Source: Bacillus infantis NRRL B-14911 (GTDB lineage Bacteria; Bacillota; Bacilli; Bacillales; Cytobacillaceae). From it: a DNA stretch of 64,000 nucleotides. The translations under genes and the position numbers were made by a program. Below the pieces are notes generated by a model. The model did not search any database. It was not told the DNA's origin and saw only the letters and a program-made list of their open reading frames with translations. The stretch spans positions 2,938,501-3,002,500 of the forward strand of contig NC_022524.1 in NCBI RefSeq assembly GCF_000473245.1, read 5' to 3'. Below are positions 35,538-43,615 of this stretch, in pieces. The first letter of the stretch is position 1; the number at the start of each line of letters is the position of its first letter.

Positions 35538-35560
35538 CTGCCATGCGGCAGTTTTTTTTT
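35538..35560 (+). terminator. Terminator of the SGNH hydrolase gene
   Basis: CTGCC-atgc-GGCAG followed by nine T. Confidence 0.8.
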
Positions 35561-35592
35561 GCGGAGGAAACAATTGTAAAGGAGAAAATAAA

Positions 35593-36183
35593 ATGAAAAG
35601 CCTTCTGAAAAATTTTATTAATGGTATTCTGACAATTGTACCAATCATTCTGGTGATATTCGTCATATACAAATTATTCATGTTCCTGGATAATCTTCTG
35701 GGCAGCACCCTGAAGCCCTATTTGAAGGAAGATTATATTCCCGGTGTGGGACTGCTGGCTACAGCTGCAGCCATTACGATATTGGGCTGGCTGTCAACCA
35801 AATTCATTACCGGCAGCGTGATCAGGTTCATTGACAGGATACTGGATCGGATTCCGCTGGTTAAGACCATCTACTCTGTCATTAAAGATACAATCAATTC
35901 TTTTCTAGGTGAAAAGCGTGCCTTTTCCAAAGTGGCTATTGTCACCATACCAGGCACCGGCATGAAAAGCATCGGTTTCATAACAGCAGAAAATCTGGAA
36001 CATTTCTATGAGCCTTTGAAAAATGATATTGCTGTCTATATCCCGCAGACATTTCAGGTGGCAGGCTTCACATTCCTGATTCCAAAGGACAAGGTAGAGA
36101 TCATTGATGTAAAGCCGGAGGATGCGATGAAATTCATCTTATCCGGAGGCATGGCCACCCATAAGGGAAATGCTTCTGAATAG
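35593..36183 (+). CDS. DUF502 family membrane protein
   Basis: 196 residues with two transmembrane helices (about 8-32 and 52-75) and the DUF502 signature (IDRILDRIPLVKTIYSVIKDT, VTIPGTGMKSIGFIT). Function unknown. AAAGGAGAA precedes the ATG. Confidence 0.85.
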   Translation: MKSLLKNFINGILTIVPIILVIFVIYKLFMFLDNLLGSTLKPYLKEDYIPGVGLLATAAAITILGWLSTKFITGSVIRFIDRILDRIPLVKTIYSVIKDTINSFLGEKRAFSKVAIVTIPGTGMKSIGFITAENLEHFYEPLKNDIAVYIPQTFQVAGFTFLIPKDKVEIIDVKPEDAMKFILSGGMATHKGNASE

Positions 36184-36187
36184 AAAA

Positions 36188-36207
36188 AAGCCGTCTTCCA
36201 ACGGCTT
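36188..36207. terminator. Bidirectional terminator
   Basis: AAGCCGT/ACGGCTT stem flanked by A and T tracts, between the DUF502 gene and ypqE. Confidence 0.8.
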
Positions 36208-36215
36208 CTTTTTCA

Positions 36216-36710
36216 TTATTTAATAACAGTGATAACAGGAGTCTCCCCGCGATTTACGGCTCCTAAAGGTTTCTTTTCAATGGAAGAAAGAGCATCTCCA
36301 TTGGTAATGATTACAGGAGTGACCGTGCTTTTAGCCTTTTCTTTAACCAGATCAATATCAAAGCTTACTAGCTTGTCCCCGGTTTTCACTTTTGAGCCTT
36401 CGGAAATGTGGGTTTCAAAGCCTTCCCCTTTCATTGATACCGTTTCAAGACCGATATGGATCAGAATTTCCGCTCCATTTTCAGCTCTTAAACCGATCGC
36501 ATGCTTTGTCGGGAACACTTGTACAACCTCCCCATCCACAGGTGAAACGACAATGCCTTCAGAAGGTTCAATTGCCAGTCCGTCTCCCATCATTTTTTCT
36601 GAGAATACAGGATCCGGAACTTCGGCCAAATCAACCGCCTTCCCTGTCAATGGCGCCTTCAGCACTACCTCGGTAATTTCTTCTTTTTTGCCAAATAATT
36701 TCTTGAACAT
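36216..36710 (-). CDS. ypqE: PTS glucose-type EIIA domain protein (YpqE)
   Basis: 164 residues forming one EIIA-Glc domain: VVSPVDGEVVQVFPTKHAIGLR and the phosphorylated His in ILIHIGLETVSMKG. A free-standing EIIA that can take phosphate from HPr. It ends the msrA-msrB-ypqE unit, 14 bases after msrB. The same genes cluster in B. subtilis. Confidence 0.88.
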   Translation of the reverse strand: MFKKLFGKKEEITEVVLKAPLTGKAVDLAEVPDPVFSEKMMGDGLAIEPSEGIVVSPVDGEVVQVFPTKHAIGLRAENGAEILIHIGLETVSMKGEGFETHISEGSKVKTGDKLVSFDIDLVKEKAKSTVTPVIITNGDALSSIEKKPLGAVNRGETPVITVIK

Positions 36711-36724
36711 TCAAACACCGCCAA

Positions 36725-37168
36725 TTATTTTTTCTCGTCCTCGCCAAAAAGCTTTTCATACTCTTTATATCCTTCTTCTGCGAGCTTTTCCTTCGGGATG
36801 AACCGCATCGCAGCAGAATTGATGCAATAGCGGAGCCCATTTGGCCCGGGGCCGTCATCAAACACATGGCCAAGATGGGAATCAGCTTCCTTGCTCCGCA
36901 CTTCCGTCCGGACCATGAAATGGCTCATATCCGCTTTTTCAATGATTTCTTCATCCTGAATCGGTTTGGTGAAGCTCGGCCAGCCGCACCCTGCATCATA
37001 TTTATCTCTTGAGCTGAACAGCGGCTTGCCGGAAACGATGTCCACATAGATACCGTCATTAAATTCGTTCCAGTATTCATTCCGGAACGGCGGTTCTGTG
37101 CCATTGTTCTGCGTCACTTCATACTGCATCGGAGTCAGATTCTTTTCAAGGTTTTCTTTATTCTTCAT
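36725..37168 (-). CDS. msrB: Peptide-methionine (R)-S-oxide reductase
   Basis: 147 residues with the MsrB signature: [28 protein letters not shown] and catalytic Cys in [13 protein letters not shown]. The CxxC zinc pairs are absent, as in the B. subtilis type. ATGA overlap with msrA. Repairs oxidised methionine (R form). Confidence 0.95.
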   Translation of the reverse strand: MKNKENLEKNLTPMQYEVTQNNGTEPPFRNEYWNEFNDGIYVDIVSGKPLFSSRDKYDAGCGWPSFTKPIQDEEIIEKADMSHFMVRTEVRSKEADSHLGHVFDDGPGPNGLRYCINSAAMRFIPKEKLAEEGYKEYEKLFGEDEKK

Positions 37169-37704
37169 TTTATGTCCCTCCAGTTGTTGCGGATGAACGC
37201 ATCTCGTCCCGAGCCGACGCGATATGATTCGTATCTGTCCGGATTCTTCTTATAATAGTCCTGATGATAGTCCTCAGCAGGGTAGAATTCCTTGCCGGGC
37301 AGTATCTTTGTCGCAATCGGCTTATTGAACCGGCCGCTCTCCTGAAGCTGCTTCTTTGAATCCTCTGCAAGCTCCTTCTGTTCATCATTATAATAGAAGA
37401 TGGCAGTCTGGTAGGACTGGCCTCTGTCAAAGAACTGGCCGCCAGGGTCGGTTGGATCAATCTGCTGCCAGTAGACATCAAGCAGTCTGCTGTAAGAGTA
37501 GACCTCAGGATCGTAAGTGATTTCAACAGCTTCATAGTGCCCTGTCGTTTCGGAGCAAACTTCCCTGTAGGTTGGGTTTTCAACCGTACCTCCTGTATAT
37601 CCGGAAACTACTTTTTCAATTCCGGGCTCCTGGTCAAATGGTTTGACCATGCACCAGAAACAGCCTCCGGCAAAAACAGCCTTTTCGAATTTCTTCTCAT
37701 TCAC
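37165..37704 (-). CDS. msrA: Peptide-methionine (S)-S-oxide reductase
   Basis: 179 residues: [17 protein letters not shown] with the catalytic Cys, [20 protein letters not shown] and [13 protein letters not shown] start at 37704 with AGAGGTG upstream. First gene of msrA-msrB-ypqE; a promoter with an operator-like dyad lies upstream. Confidence 0.95.
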   Translation of the reverse strand: MNEKKFEKAVFAGGCFWCMVKPFDQEPGIEKVVSGYTGGTVENPTYREVCSETTGHYEAVEITYDPEVYSYSRLLDVYWQQIDPTDPGGQFFDRGQSYQTAIFYYNDEQKELAEDSKKQLQESGRFNKPIATKILPGKEFYPAEDYHQDYYKKNPDRYESYRVGSGRDAFIRNNWRDIK

Positions 37705-37750
37705 TTGAAGACACCTCTTTCCAGCGTTACATTCACCTTACTCTTATTCC

Positions 37751-37771
37751 CTTTAAAACAGGGTTTTAAAG
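37751..37771 (-). promoter_or_regulatory. Hairpin in the msrA 5' leader
   Basis: CTTTAAAAC-cct-GTTTTAAAG, a perfect 9-bp stem with a 3-base loop about 47 bases before msrA. It may stabilise the mRNA or hinder translation; no T-run follows. Confidence 0.45.
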
Positions 37772-37784
37772 CTATCCTCCCTAG

Positions 37785-37824
37785 ATTATCCGATTATGCC
37801 GGGTGAGTGCAAGCGCTTTGCACT
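37785..37824 (-). promoter_or_regulatory. msrA promoter with palindromic operator
   Basis: TTGCAC (37807-37812) - 16 bases - GATAAT (37785-37790) on the minus strand. The -35 is inside a perfect dyad AGTGCAA-gcgct-TTGCACT (37806-37824), suggesting repressor control. The centre resembles a catabolite-responsive element but one position is out of register. Confidence 0.5.
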
Positions 37825-37878
37825 GATCTGGCGACAGGCAGCTGTTTTGTCTAATTTAAACATTAAGCCGCAATTGGA

Positions 37879-37905
37879 AAAAGCCACCTGAACTCAGGAG
37901 GCTTT
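37879..37905 (-). terminator. Terminator of rsgA
   Basis: AAAGCC-t-CCTGA/TCAGG-t-GGCTTT stem then TTTTC on the minus strand. Confidence 0.75.
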
Positions 37906-37953
37906 CAATATCGGGTATATGCAGCTGACCGGAATAGCATCGGCCATTCTAAG

Positions 37954-39021
37954 TTAATGCCTGGTTCTATGCTTTACTTGCTTATGGATGCTCTTCCATT
38001 TTTTCTTTTCATCCGACTGGGCTTTTTTATCCATCCTTCTGTCGAGGTATGCCAGCTCACGCTGAAGCTTTTTATAGCTGGCAAGCCTGCTTTCTTCCAT
38101 TGCTCCATCCTGTATGCTGCCCAGGACAGCGCAGCCTGGCTCATCCTCATGTGAACAGTCCCTGAACCGGCAGGAATCCGCGAGTGCTTCAATATCAGTA
38201 AAACTTTCGGACAGCCCATTTTCACTATTCCAGAGCTGAAGCTCCCTCATGCCCGGTGTATCGATAAGTACACCTCCGTCAGGAAGAAGGAACAGCTCCC
38301 TATGTGTTGTCGTATGTTTTCCTTTATCATCATCCATGCGTATCTCCTGCACCTTTTGCACTTCTTTTCCCATGAGATAGTTCGTAAGTGTTGATTTGCC
38401 TACACCAGAAGAGCCAAGCAGGGCAACTGTTGATCCATGGCCGATATAGGGACGGAGCTCTGCAATCCCCGATTCAGACATAACACTGACCGGAATCACA
38501 GGCACTCCCATGCTGACTGATTCAACGAGCGACTTTTTCTCCTCCGCATCTTGACACAGATCTGCTTTGGTTAGGATGATGACGGGATTTGCACCTGACT
38601 CCCATGCCAGAAGCAAATAACGTTCGATCCTCCGGAGGTTCAGGTCGTCATTCAGCGAATTGACAAGAAAGATGGTTGAAACATTGGCTGCCACAATTTG
38701 CTCTTCAGTTGTATTTCCAGCCATTTTACGGGAAAACTTGCCTATCCGCGGCAATAGGGCCTGTATGGTCCCTTTTTGCTCTCCTATTCTTGGCTTCACA
38801 GCCACCCAATCACCGACTGCGGGGTAATCTTCCCTGCTGCCTGCAGCAAAGGCATATTTGCCTGAAACCTCGCAAAGCAGCTCTCCTTCTTCAGTCCATA
38901 CACGATACATCCTTTTATGCTCAAGAGCCACCCTGCCGGGAATAAGCCCTTCCGTTGCGAGATTATGAAACTCTGTTTCAAAATGTGCTTCAAAGCCGAT
39001 TTGTTTTAAGTTTGTATTCAT
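37954..39021 (-). CDS. rsgA: Circularly permuted GTPase RsgA (longer, E. coli-length type)
   Basis: 355 residues: N-terminal OB-fold (YPAVGDWVAVKP), G-domain motifs in permuted order (NSLND, LTKADLC, then P-loop GSSGVGKSTLTNYLMG, TTTHRELFLL and DTPGMREL), and a C-terminal zinc finger (CRFRDCSHEDEPGC). RsgA GTPases act in late 30S ribosome maturation. It is longer than YloQ of B. subtilis, so it may be a second RsgA. ATG at 39021 follows GGAGG. Expression appears to need readthrough of an upstream attenuator. Confidence 0.9.
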   Translation of the reverse strand: MNTNLKQIGFEAHFETEFHNLATEGLIPGRVALEHKRMYRVWTEEGELLCEVSGKYAFAAGSREDYPAVGDWVAVKPRIGEQKGTIQALLPRIGKFSRKMAGNTTEEQIVAANVSTIFLVNSLNDDLNLRRIERYLLLAWESGANPVIILTKADLCQDAEEKKSLVESVSMGVPVIPVSVMSESGIAELRPYIGHGSTVALLGSSGVGKSTLTNYLMGKEVQKVQEIRMDDDKGKHTTTHRELFLLPDGGVLIDTPGMRELQLWNSENGLSESFTDIEALADSCRFRDCSHEDEPGCAVLGSIQDGAMEESRLASYKKLQRELAYLDRRMDKKAQSDEKKKWKSIHKQVKHRTRH

Positions 39022-39060
39022 TATTTCCTCCATGCTGACCGTTTTATTTGTTTTTTGACA

Positions 39061-39126
39061 TAATAAAAAACCATTGGCACACAGCCCATGGTTTTAGTCA
39101 GCATAAAAAAAGAATAGAACTATTCT
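39061..39126 (-). promoter_or_regulatory. Tandem terminators forming a leader attenuator before rsgA
   Basis: Two hairpins with T-runs on the minus strand: a weak one, AGAATA-gttc-TATTCT + T7 (39105-39126), and a strong one, AAAACCAT..GGC-tgtgt-GCC..ATGGTTTT + T6 (39061-39095). They lie between a strong promoter/short ORF and rsgA, with no room for another full promoter after the second one. The loop side GGGCTGTGT (39079-39087) can pair over 9 positions with GCACGGCCC inside the short ORF, a possible antiterminator. Confidence 0.65.
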
Positions 39127-39131
39127 CAGGT

Positions 39132-39203
39132 TTATACAGCTACTCTCCGGGCCGTGCTCATTGAAAATACAATCTCATTTCTTGCAAATAATAATTTCCC
39201 CAT
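39132..39203 (-). CDS. 23-codon leader peptide upstream of rsgA
   Basis: Starts MGKLLFARNEIVF and ends SMSTARRVAV. GGGTGAAG lies 4 bases before the ATG, and a promoter with TTTACA-N17-TATAAT places the start of transcription about 28 bases upstream. Its stop is 6 bases before the first terminator hairpin. The arrangement (promoter, tiny ORF, terminators, gene for a ribosome-binding GTPase) is that of a translation-sensing leader. It could also be an independent small peptide gene. Confidence 0.6.
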   Translation of the reverse strand: MGKLLFARNEIVFSMSTARRVAV

Positions 39204-39237
39204 AGCACTTCACCCGCTTTCGCTTGTATTTGTTACC

Positions 39238-39266
39238 ATTATATTCTTTTTATCATCGGCTGTAAA
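39238..39266 (-). promoter_or_regulatory. Strong SigA promoter of the rsgA leader
   Basis: TTTACA (39261-39266), 17 bases, TATAAT (39238-39243) on the minus strand; nearly consensus. Confidence 0.8.
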
Positions 39267-39353
39267 CACCTTTCTGAAAATTCCGCTAGGCACACACCTA
39301 TCCTTGGAGGCATATCATACTCTGAGAATATTTGAGGATAGGAGCGGAAAGGT

Positions 39354-40118
39354 ATGTCTTTTAACAGAGATCATCATGATGATTTTGCCAAGGCAAGTAA
39401 ATACGATCTTCTTGCCAAGTATTATAAGTACAGTGATCCTGCTTTGCATGTTGCCTATTATTATCAGCATCTGAAATATATTAGAAGGGCCGTACAAAGC
39501 ATGCGAATGGAAGCCTCCCAGTCTTATGGAAGCATGCGGCAGCCAGCTATGGTCCGGGTTGTGCATGCTTCCCCAGATGCACCCAACGTCGATATTTATG
39601 TAAATGGCAACAGGATATTGAAGGATTTCCCTTACAAAGATGTCAGCGGCTATTTATCCCTTCCGGCCGGAAAATACCAGATAGATATCTATCCTGCCGG
39701 TGATATGGTTTCAACCGTTCTCAGTAAAAAAGTCACTGTGGAAGGCGGAAAATCCTACACGCTGGCAGCAGCAGGACCGGCTGCCAAATTGAAGCTGCTG
39801 GCATTCGAAGATCAGCCTTCTGTACCGGCCGGCGAAACAAAAGCCAGATTCATTCACCTTTCACCGGACGCACCGGCTGTCGATATTGCCGTCAAAAAAG
39901 GAGATGTCATTTTCCCGAACATCTCTTTCAGGCAGGCGACTCAATATTTAGGGCTGACTCCGATGACAGTCGATCTCGAAGTCAGGGTTGCAGGTTCCAG
40001 CAATACAGTCCTTTCCCTTCCCGGTGTCAAGCTGCAGCCGAATAAAGTGTATACCATCCTTGCAGTGGGTACAGCAGCCGGGGAACCGCCGCTTGAAGCC
40101 CTTATTATTGAGGGATGA
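39354..40118 (+). CDS. DUF4397 protein without signal peptide
   Basis: 254 residues. A polar N-terminal segment (about 1-60) precedes two DUF4397-type beta repeats (MVRVVHASPDAPNVDIYVNG and ARFIHLSPDAPAVDIAVKKG). Most DUF4397 proteins are secreted; this one has no signal peptide, so it may act inside the cell or on the spore surface. GGAGCGGAAAGGT precedes the ATG. A CATATCATA box at 39310-39318 resembles a SigK -10. Confidence 0.8.
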   Translation: MSFNRDHHDDFAKASKYDLLAKYYKYSDPALHVAYYYQHLKYIRRAVQSMRMEASQSYGSMRQPAMVRVVHASPDAPNVDIYVNGNRILKDFPYKDVSGYLSLPAGKYQIDIYPAGDMVSTVLSKKVTVEGGKSYTLAAAGPAAKLKLLAFEDQPSVPAGETKARFIHLSPDAPAVDIAVKKGDVIFPNISFRQATQYLGLTPMTVDLEVRVAGSSNTVLSLPGVKLQPNKVYTILAVGTAAGEPPLEALIIEG

Positions 40119-40210
40119 CCAAAACCCATGTCCTGCCATTATTGAAACCCTGCCGGCCATTGCCAGCACGGTTATATTGCCTTGCAGCTATCAATCTCTT
40201 ATTGGAACGA

Positions 40211-40240
40211 AAAAACTGGCTGAAAAATCAGCCAGTTTTT
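40211..40240. terminator. Bidirectional terminator
   Basis: AAACTGGCTGA/TCAGCCAGTTT stem with flanking A and T runs, between the DUF4397 gene and ypmS. Confidence 0.85.
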
Positions 40241-40825
40241 TTATTTAGTAGGAACATATAAGGTAACGCGGATATCATCCTTTTTTAAGTCAAACTCATC
40301 CACCTTAACTTTCAGATCACTCTTCAGTTTCATATCCTGAAGGGAGACATATATCTGCTCTTTATCTGGCTGGATGACAACTCCTTCTGGCAGCTGATAT
40401 CTGTCGCGGACAAATTTCAGCACATAAGATACCGGAAGGTTCAGCTGGCCGACAGCAATGGATTTCTGGCTAAGGACAACATCGCCGTTGTCCAGTGCTT
40501 CAGGCTCGAAAGTCAGTTTCATTTCCAGGTTTTGACTGAAAACCGGGAGATTCCCATAAAGCTCAACCTCATCATCAAGAATCACTTCATAGTCAATGGG
40601 GCCGTCCAGCCCCTCCTTGGCAATATAGTGGGCAATGATTCTGTTGAGGTCTCTTTTATTAGTCTGAAGGTGAAATGGAACATACCCGTCTTCATCCACC
40701 TCTGTGGTATTAATCGCTTCATCTTTTGCCGGTAGATTAATCATAACGAAAAACAGGGCTATGAAGGCAATCACAATCCCCAATAAGAGGAAAAACAGGA
40801 CCTTCCATTTGTTTTTTTTGTTCAA
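40241..40825 (-). CDS. ypmS: YpmS family membrane-anchored protein (DUF2140)
   Basis: 194 residues with one N-terminal transmembrane helix (about 7-29) and an extracellular domain containing VPFHLQTNKRDLNRIIAHYI and ELYGNLPVFSQNLEM. TTG start at 40825 with GAGGAG inside the end of ypmR; only one base separates the ypmR stop from it. An ATG at 40840 is an alternative. YpmR-YpmS pairing is conserved in bacilli. Function unknown. Confidence 0.8.
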   Translation of the reverse strand: MNKKNKWKVLFFLLLGIVIAFIALFFVMINLPAKDEAINTTEVDEDGYVPFHLQTNKRDLNRIIAHYIAKEGLDGPIDYEVILDDEVELYGNLPVFSQNLEMKLTFEPEALDNGDVVLSQKSIAVGQLNLPVSYVLKFVRDRYQLPEGVVIQPDKEQIYVSLQDMKLKSDLKVKVDEFDLKKDDIRVTLYVPTK

Positions 40826-40826
40826 G

Positions 40827-41660
40827 TCAATTCTCCTCATTCCTAACTGTATATTTCTGCTGCTCAGCAATCACCTCGAGCGCCTCCCGGCCAATCTGCC
40901 TGTAGACTCTGTCAGCAATAAGCTCATACCCTTTGTCGTTCGGATGGAAATAATCTGTGTACAGCAAATCCTCTGCCTTATTTTCAAATATATCCTTTAT
41001 ATCAACAAAATAAGTATAATCATAGCGGGAAAGAATCTCCCTGCTGGCTTCATTCCAGTTGTCCATAATATCAGATATTTCCGTTATATCCGAAAACCAT
41101 TTATAAAATGGATTGTATAGTCCAATCAGTGCAATCTGGGTTTCGGAATTCTCACTCCGTACTGTATCGATGATTTCCTTAAGATTTTTTTCATACTGGG
41201 CTTTCTGGCCCGTAAAATCGCTGACATTCAAATTGGAGAAATTCTGCCTTACAACTTTCATGACATCATTTCCGCCGATCGTGATAATGACCAGGTCTGC
41301 TTCCGAAATGGCAGATCGGACTTCCGATGATTTGAGCTTTTTCAGCAATTGGTCTGTCCGGTTTCCTTTAACTCCAAAATTAAGGAACTCAGTCTGCGAG
41401 ACTCCTTTTTCCTGTTCCAGCTGTTCTTCGAGGTAAGGCAGATAGCCTCCCCTTCCAGTGCTGTCGCCAACACCCTCTGTCAGCGAATCCCCAACTGAGA
41501 CCACATGAATATCACGGGGAATAAAGTCATTGGGCACCATTTCCTTTTCAACAATGCTAATATCCTTCATTCCCAGATTTTTAGGGGATGAGTTTCCTGC
41601 CCCGCTGCAGGAGGAAAGAAGGAGAGCGGCCAAAACAAGTAAGGTGAATGTCTTTTTCAT
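40827..41660 (-). CDS. ypmR: SGNH/GDSL hydrolase lipoprotein (YpmR)
   Basis: 277 residues with lipobox LLLSSC, block I SVGDSLTEGVGDSTG, FGVKGNRTDQLL, IGGNDVM and DYFHPNDKGYELIA. A surface-anchored esterase of the GDSL family, substrate unknown. AGGTGATTAG precedes the ATG. Operon with ypmS. Confidence 0.9.
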   Translation of the reverse strand: MKKTFTLLVLAALLLSSCSGAGNSSPKNLGMKDISIVEKEMVPNDFIPRDIHVVSVGDSLTEGVGDSTGRGGYLPYLEEQLEQEKGVSQTEFLNFGVKGNRTDQLLKKLKSSEVRSAISEADLVIITIGGNDVMKVVRQNFSNLNVSDFTGQKAQYEKNLKEIIDTVRSENSETQIALIGLYNPFYKWFSDITEISDIMDNWNEASREILSRYDYTYFVDIKDIFENKAEDLLYTDYFHPNDKGYELIADRVYRQIGREALEVIAEQQKYTVRNEEN

Positions 41661-41749
41661 CTAATCACCTGCCTTTTCTAGTATAATTATTATAACACGT
41701 TTGCTTTCAATCGAAACCAATCAGGGCTGGAAGCTTCACCGGGACAGAA

Positions 41750-41774
41750 AAAGAGGCAGCAGGGGCCGCCTCTT
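41750..41774 (-). terminator. Terminator of ypmQ
   Basis: GAGGC/GCCTC stem with GC-rich interior and TTTTTC on the minus strand, just after the ypmQ stop. Confidence 0.7.
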
Positions 41775-41777
41775 CGC

Positions 41778-42362
41778 TTATTGAATCGATTTAATATCCT
41801 TAATGATTTCCTCATAAGGTATATCCTTCAGCCCTGTATAAGATTTAAGGACTTTGCCTTCCTGGTTTATCAGATAAAATTCGGTCCCATGGATCACCTG
41901 GTCATCCGATTCCGGTTTCACGACAAGCGTCTTAAAGCTTTCCTTCGCAAAATCCTCGATTTCCTGCTGTCCATAGCCCGTCAGAAAGCTCCAATTGTCA
42001 TAGTCTGCTTCAAAATTGTCCCCATATGCCTTCAAGGTTTCCGGCGTATCAACGGCAGGATCGACACTGAAGGAAACAAACTGAAGATTTTCAATGCCCT
42101 CTTCCTTTGCCTTATCCTGAAGCTTCGACATATTGAAGGTCATTGGAAGGCAGACATCCTCACAGCTTGTAAAAATAAAATCTGCAATCCATACCTTTCC
42201 CTTCAAGTCAGCAAGTCCTGTCTGTTCCCCAGCCTGGTTGGTGTATGTAAAGTCTTGAACCGTCCAATTATAAGGATTTTCGATACCCTTCTGGCCACAG
42301 GCTGAAAGAATGATCAGCAGCATCAGACCGAGGGTGAATTTCGACACCCGCTTTTTTTTCAT
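41778..42362 (-). CDS. ypmQ: SCO1/SenC-family copper protein (BsSco, YpmQ)
   Basis: 194-residue lipoprotein (lipobox LSAC) with a thioredoxin fold, the CxxxC copper/redox motif in FTSCEDVCLPMTF and the distal His in HGTEFYLI. Sco proteins help assemble the CuA centre of cytochrome c oxidase on the outer face of the membrane. AGGTGATCAT precedes the ATG. Next to ypmR as in B. subtilis. Confidence 0.92.
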   Translation of the reverse strand: MKKKRVSKFTLGLMLLIILSACGQKGIENPYNWTVQDFTYTNQAGEQTGLADLKGKVWIADFIFTSCEDVCLPMTFNMSKLQDKAKEEGIENLQFVSFSVDPAVDTPETLKAYGDNFEADYDNWSFLTGYGQQEIEDFAKESFKTLVVKPESDDQVIHGTEFYLINQEGKVLKSYTGLKDIPYEEIIKDIKSIQ

Positions 42363-42466
42363 ATGATCACCTGCTCTTCATCAGATAGCCATAATTCTAG
42401 CAGACGAATTAGAAAGAAGAAAGAAAAAGATTTGACAAATCAGTGAACTCATTTTGCAGCTCCTGC

Positions 42467-43615
42467 TCAATCGATAACGCCGGTCCTGATGATTGTGTTC
42501 TCCACATTGACTTCAAATTCTGCCTTTTTGTATAGCTTCCGCCATTCACCTTTTGTCATACGCTTTTCACGTTGAAGATGGGCACTGTAAATATTTCCGA
42601 AGCCGATGGGATCGGACTCCATGTTTTGGAGCCTTTTCAGCATCGATTCCATCTCCTGCTTGATTTTAACTGCTGTTTCCTTTTCCAGCGCCTTGATTAC
42701 CTGGGGATTGCCCAGATCCATATCGCTTGACACCTCAAGTATCCGGGAATCCAGCTTTACATCAATGGCAAATGTAACATCTTCCATGTCCTTCAGACGA
42801 ATTTTCTTTGACGATCTGATATCATCGATCGTAATGAACAGCGGGTCGTCTTTTTGTTCTTCCGTTTCGCTGCTTAAAGGAATAATATACTCCTTTAGTT
42901 TCTCCTTCGGAATCTCAAGCTCAAGATTCCCTGACTCATAGTTGTCTTCTAATGTCTTCAGGTAGAATAACTTTTCAATATCAATCTCTCCTGCCATCCG
43001 ATCATCTTTAAAGGCAGCCATCCCTGAAATGATCACTTTATCTTCCTCCAGCTTCAAGATAGGGAGGACAGGGTCCTTTCCCGGGTCAAAAAAGCTGTGA
43101 TTAAATTCATGGAGCGTTGGCGAGATGATTAACTCGTCTTTTATGTTCTGTTTGATTAAATTATACAGATAGGTGCCAAGATTGGTCTTCTCTTTTTCCC
43201 CTGCCTTTTTCAGAAGGTTTTTTGCTGTCCCTTTGCTGACCGTCAAGTAAACCAGGTTTCCGATTGTGGCATCGCGATTCAATGTGTCCACGAGCTGGAT
43301 GAGCCCTTTTCCCGCTGTTTCCTCACTGTACACCGCAACCCTCAGCTGTCCTGATACAAGATTGTGTGAGGTTTTAATATTTTGCTTCTGGCGAATGCCC
43401 TTGCTTGTGTTGCCGGAAGCTGAAATGATCTGCGTGACATTTTCCTCCTTGGACTCAAAGGTATGCAGCACCACGGTCCCTTCAATAATATCCCCCTTAT
43501 CGTCATAGCCAACTGCTGTGATGAGCCCAAGTCTTTCAAGCTGCTTTGTCTTCACGCACCCGGCAATTGGCAGGAGGAGGGCAGCTGCTATCAGGAGACT
43601 ACGCACCATTTTCAT
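42467..43615 (-). CDS. Germinant receptor C subunit (GerAC family lipoprotein)
   Basis: 382 residues with lipobox PIAGC and the Ger(x)C fold: LERLGLITAVGYDD, TSHNLVSGQLRVAVYSEE, ISPTLHEFN and KKAEFEVNVENTIIRTG at the end. Third gene of a gerA-type operon; it overlaps the B gene by 17 bases. Works with A and B subunits in the spore inner membrane. Confidence 0.93.
   Translation of the reverse strand: MKMVRSLLIAAALLLPIAGCVKTKQLERLGLITAVGYDDKGDIIEGTVVLHTFESKEENVTQIISASGNTSKGIRQKQNIKTSHNLVSGQLRVAVYSEETAGKGLIQLVDTLNRDATIGNLVYLTVSKGTAKNLLKKAGEKEKTNLGTYLYNLIKQNIKDELIISPTLHEFNHSFFDPGKDPVLPILKLEEDKVIISGMAAFKDDRMAGEIDIEKLFYLKTLEDNYESGNLELEIPKEKLKEYIIPLSSETEEQKDDPLFITIDDIRSSKKIRLKDMEDVTFAIDVKLDSRILEVSSDMDLGNPQVIKALEKETAVKIKQEMESMLKRLQNMESDPIGFGNIYSAHLQREKRMTKGEWRKLYKKAEFEVNVENTIIRTGVID

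Noticed and set aside
37806..37824. Catabolite-responsive element at msrA
   Set aside because: The right half is one base out of register with the consensus, so it is reported as an unassigned dyad.
39154..39474. 106-codon plus-strand frame
   Set aside because: Antisense to the rsgA leader and overlapping the DUF4397 start out of frame; no ribosome site.
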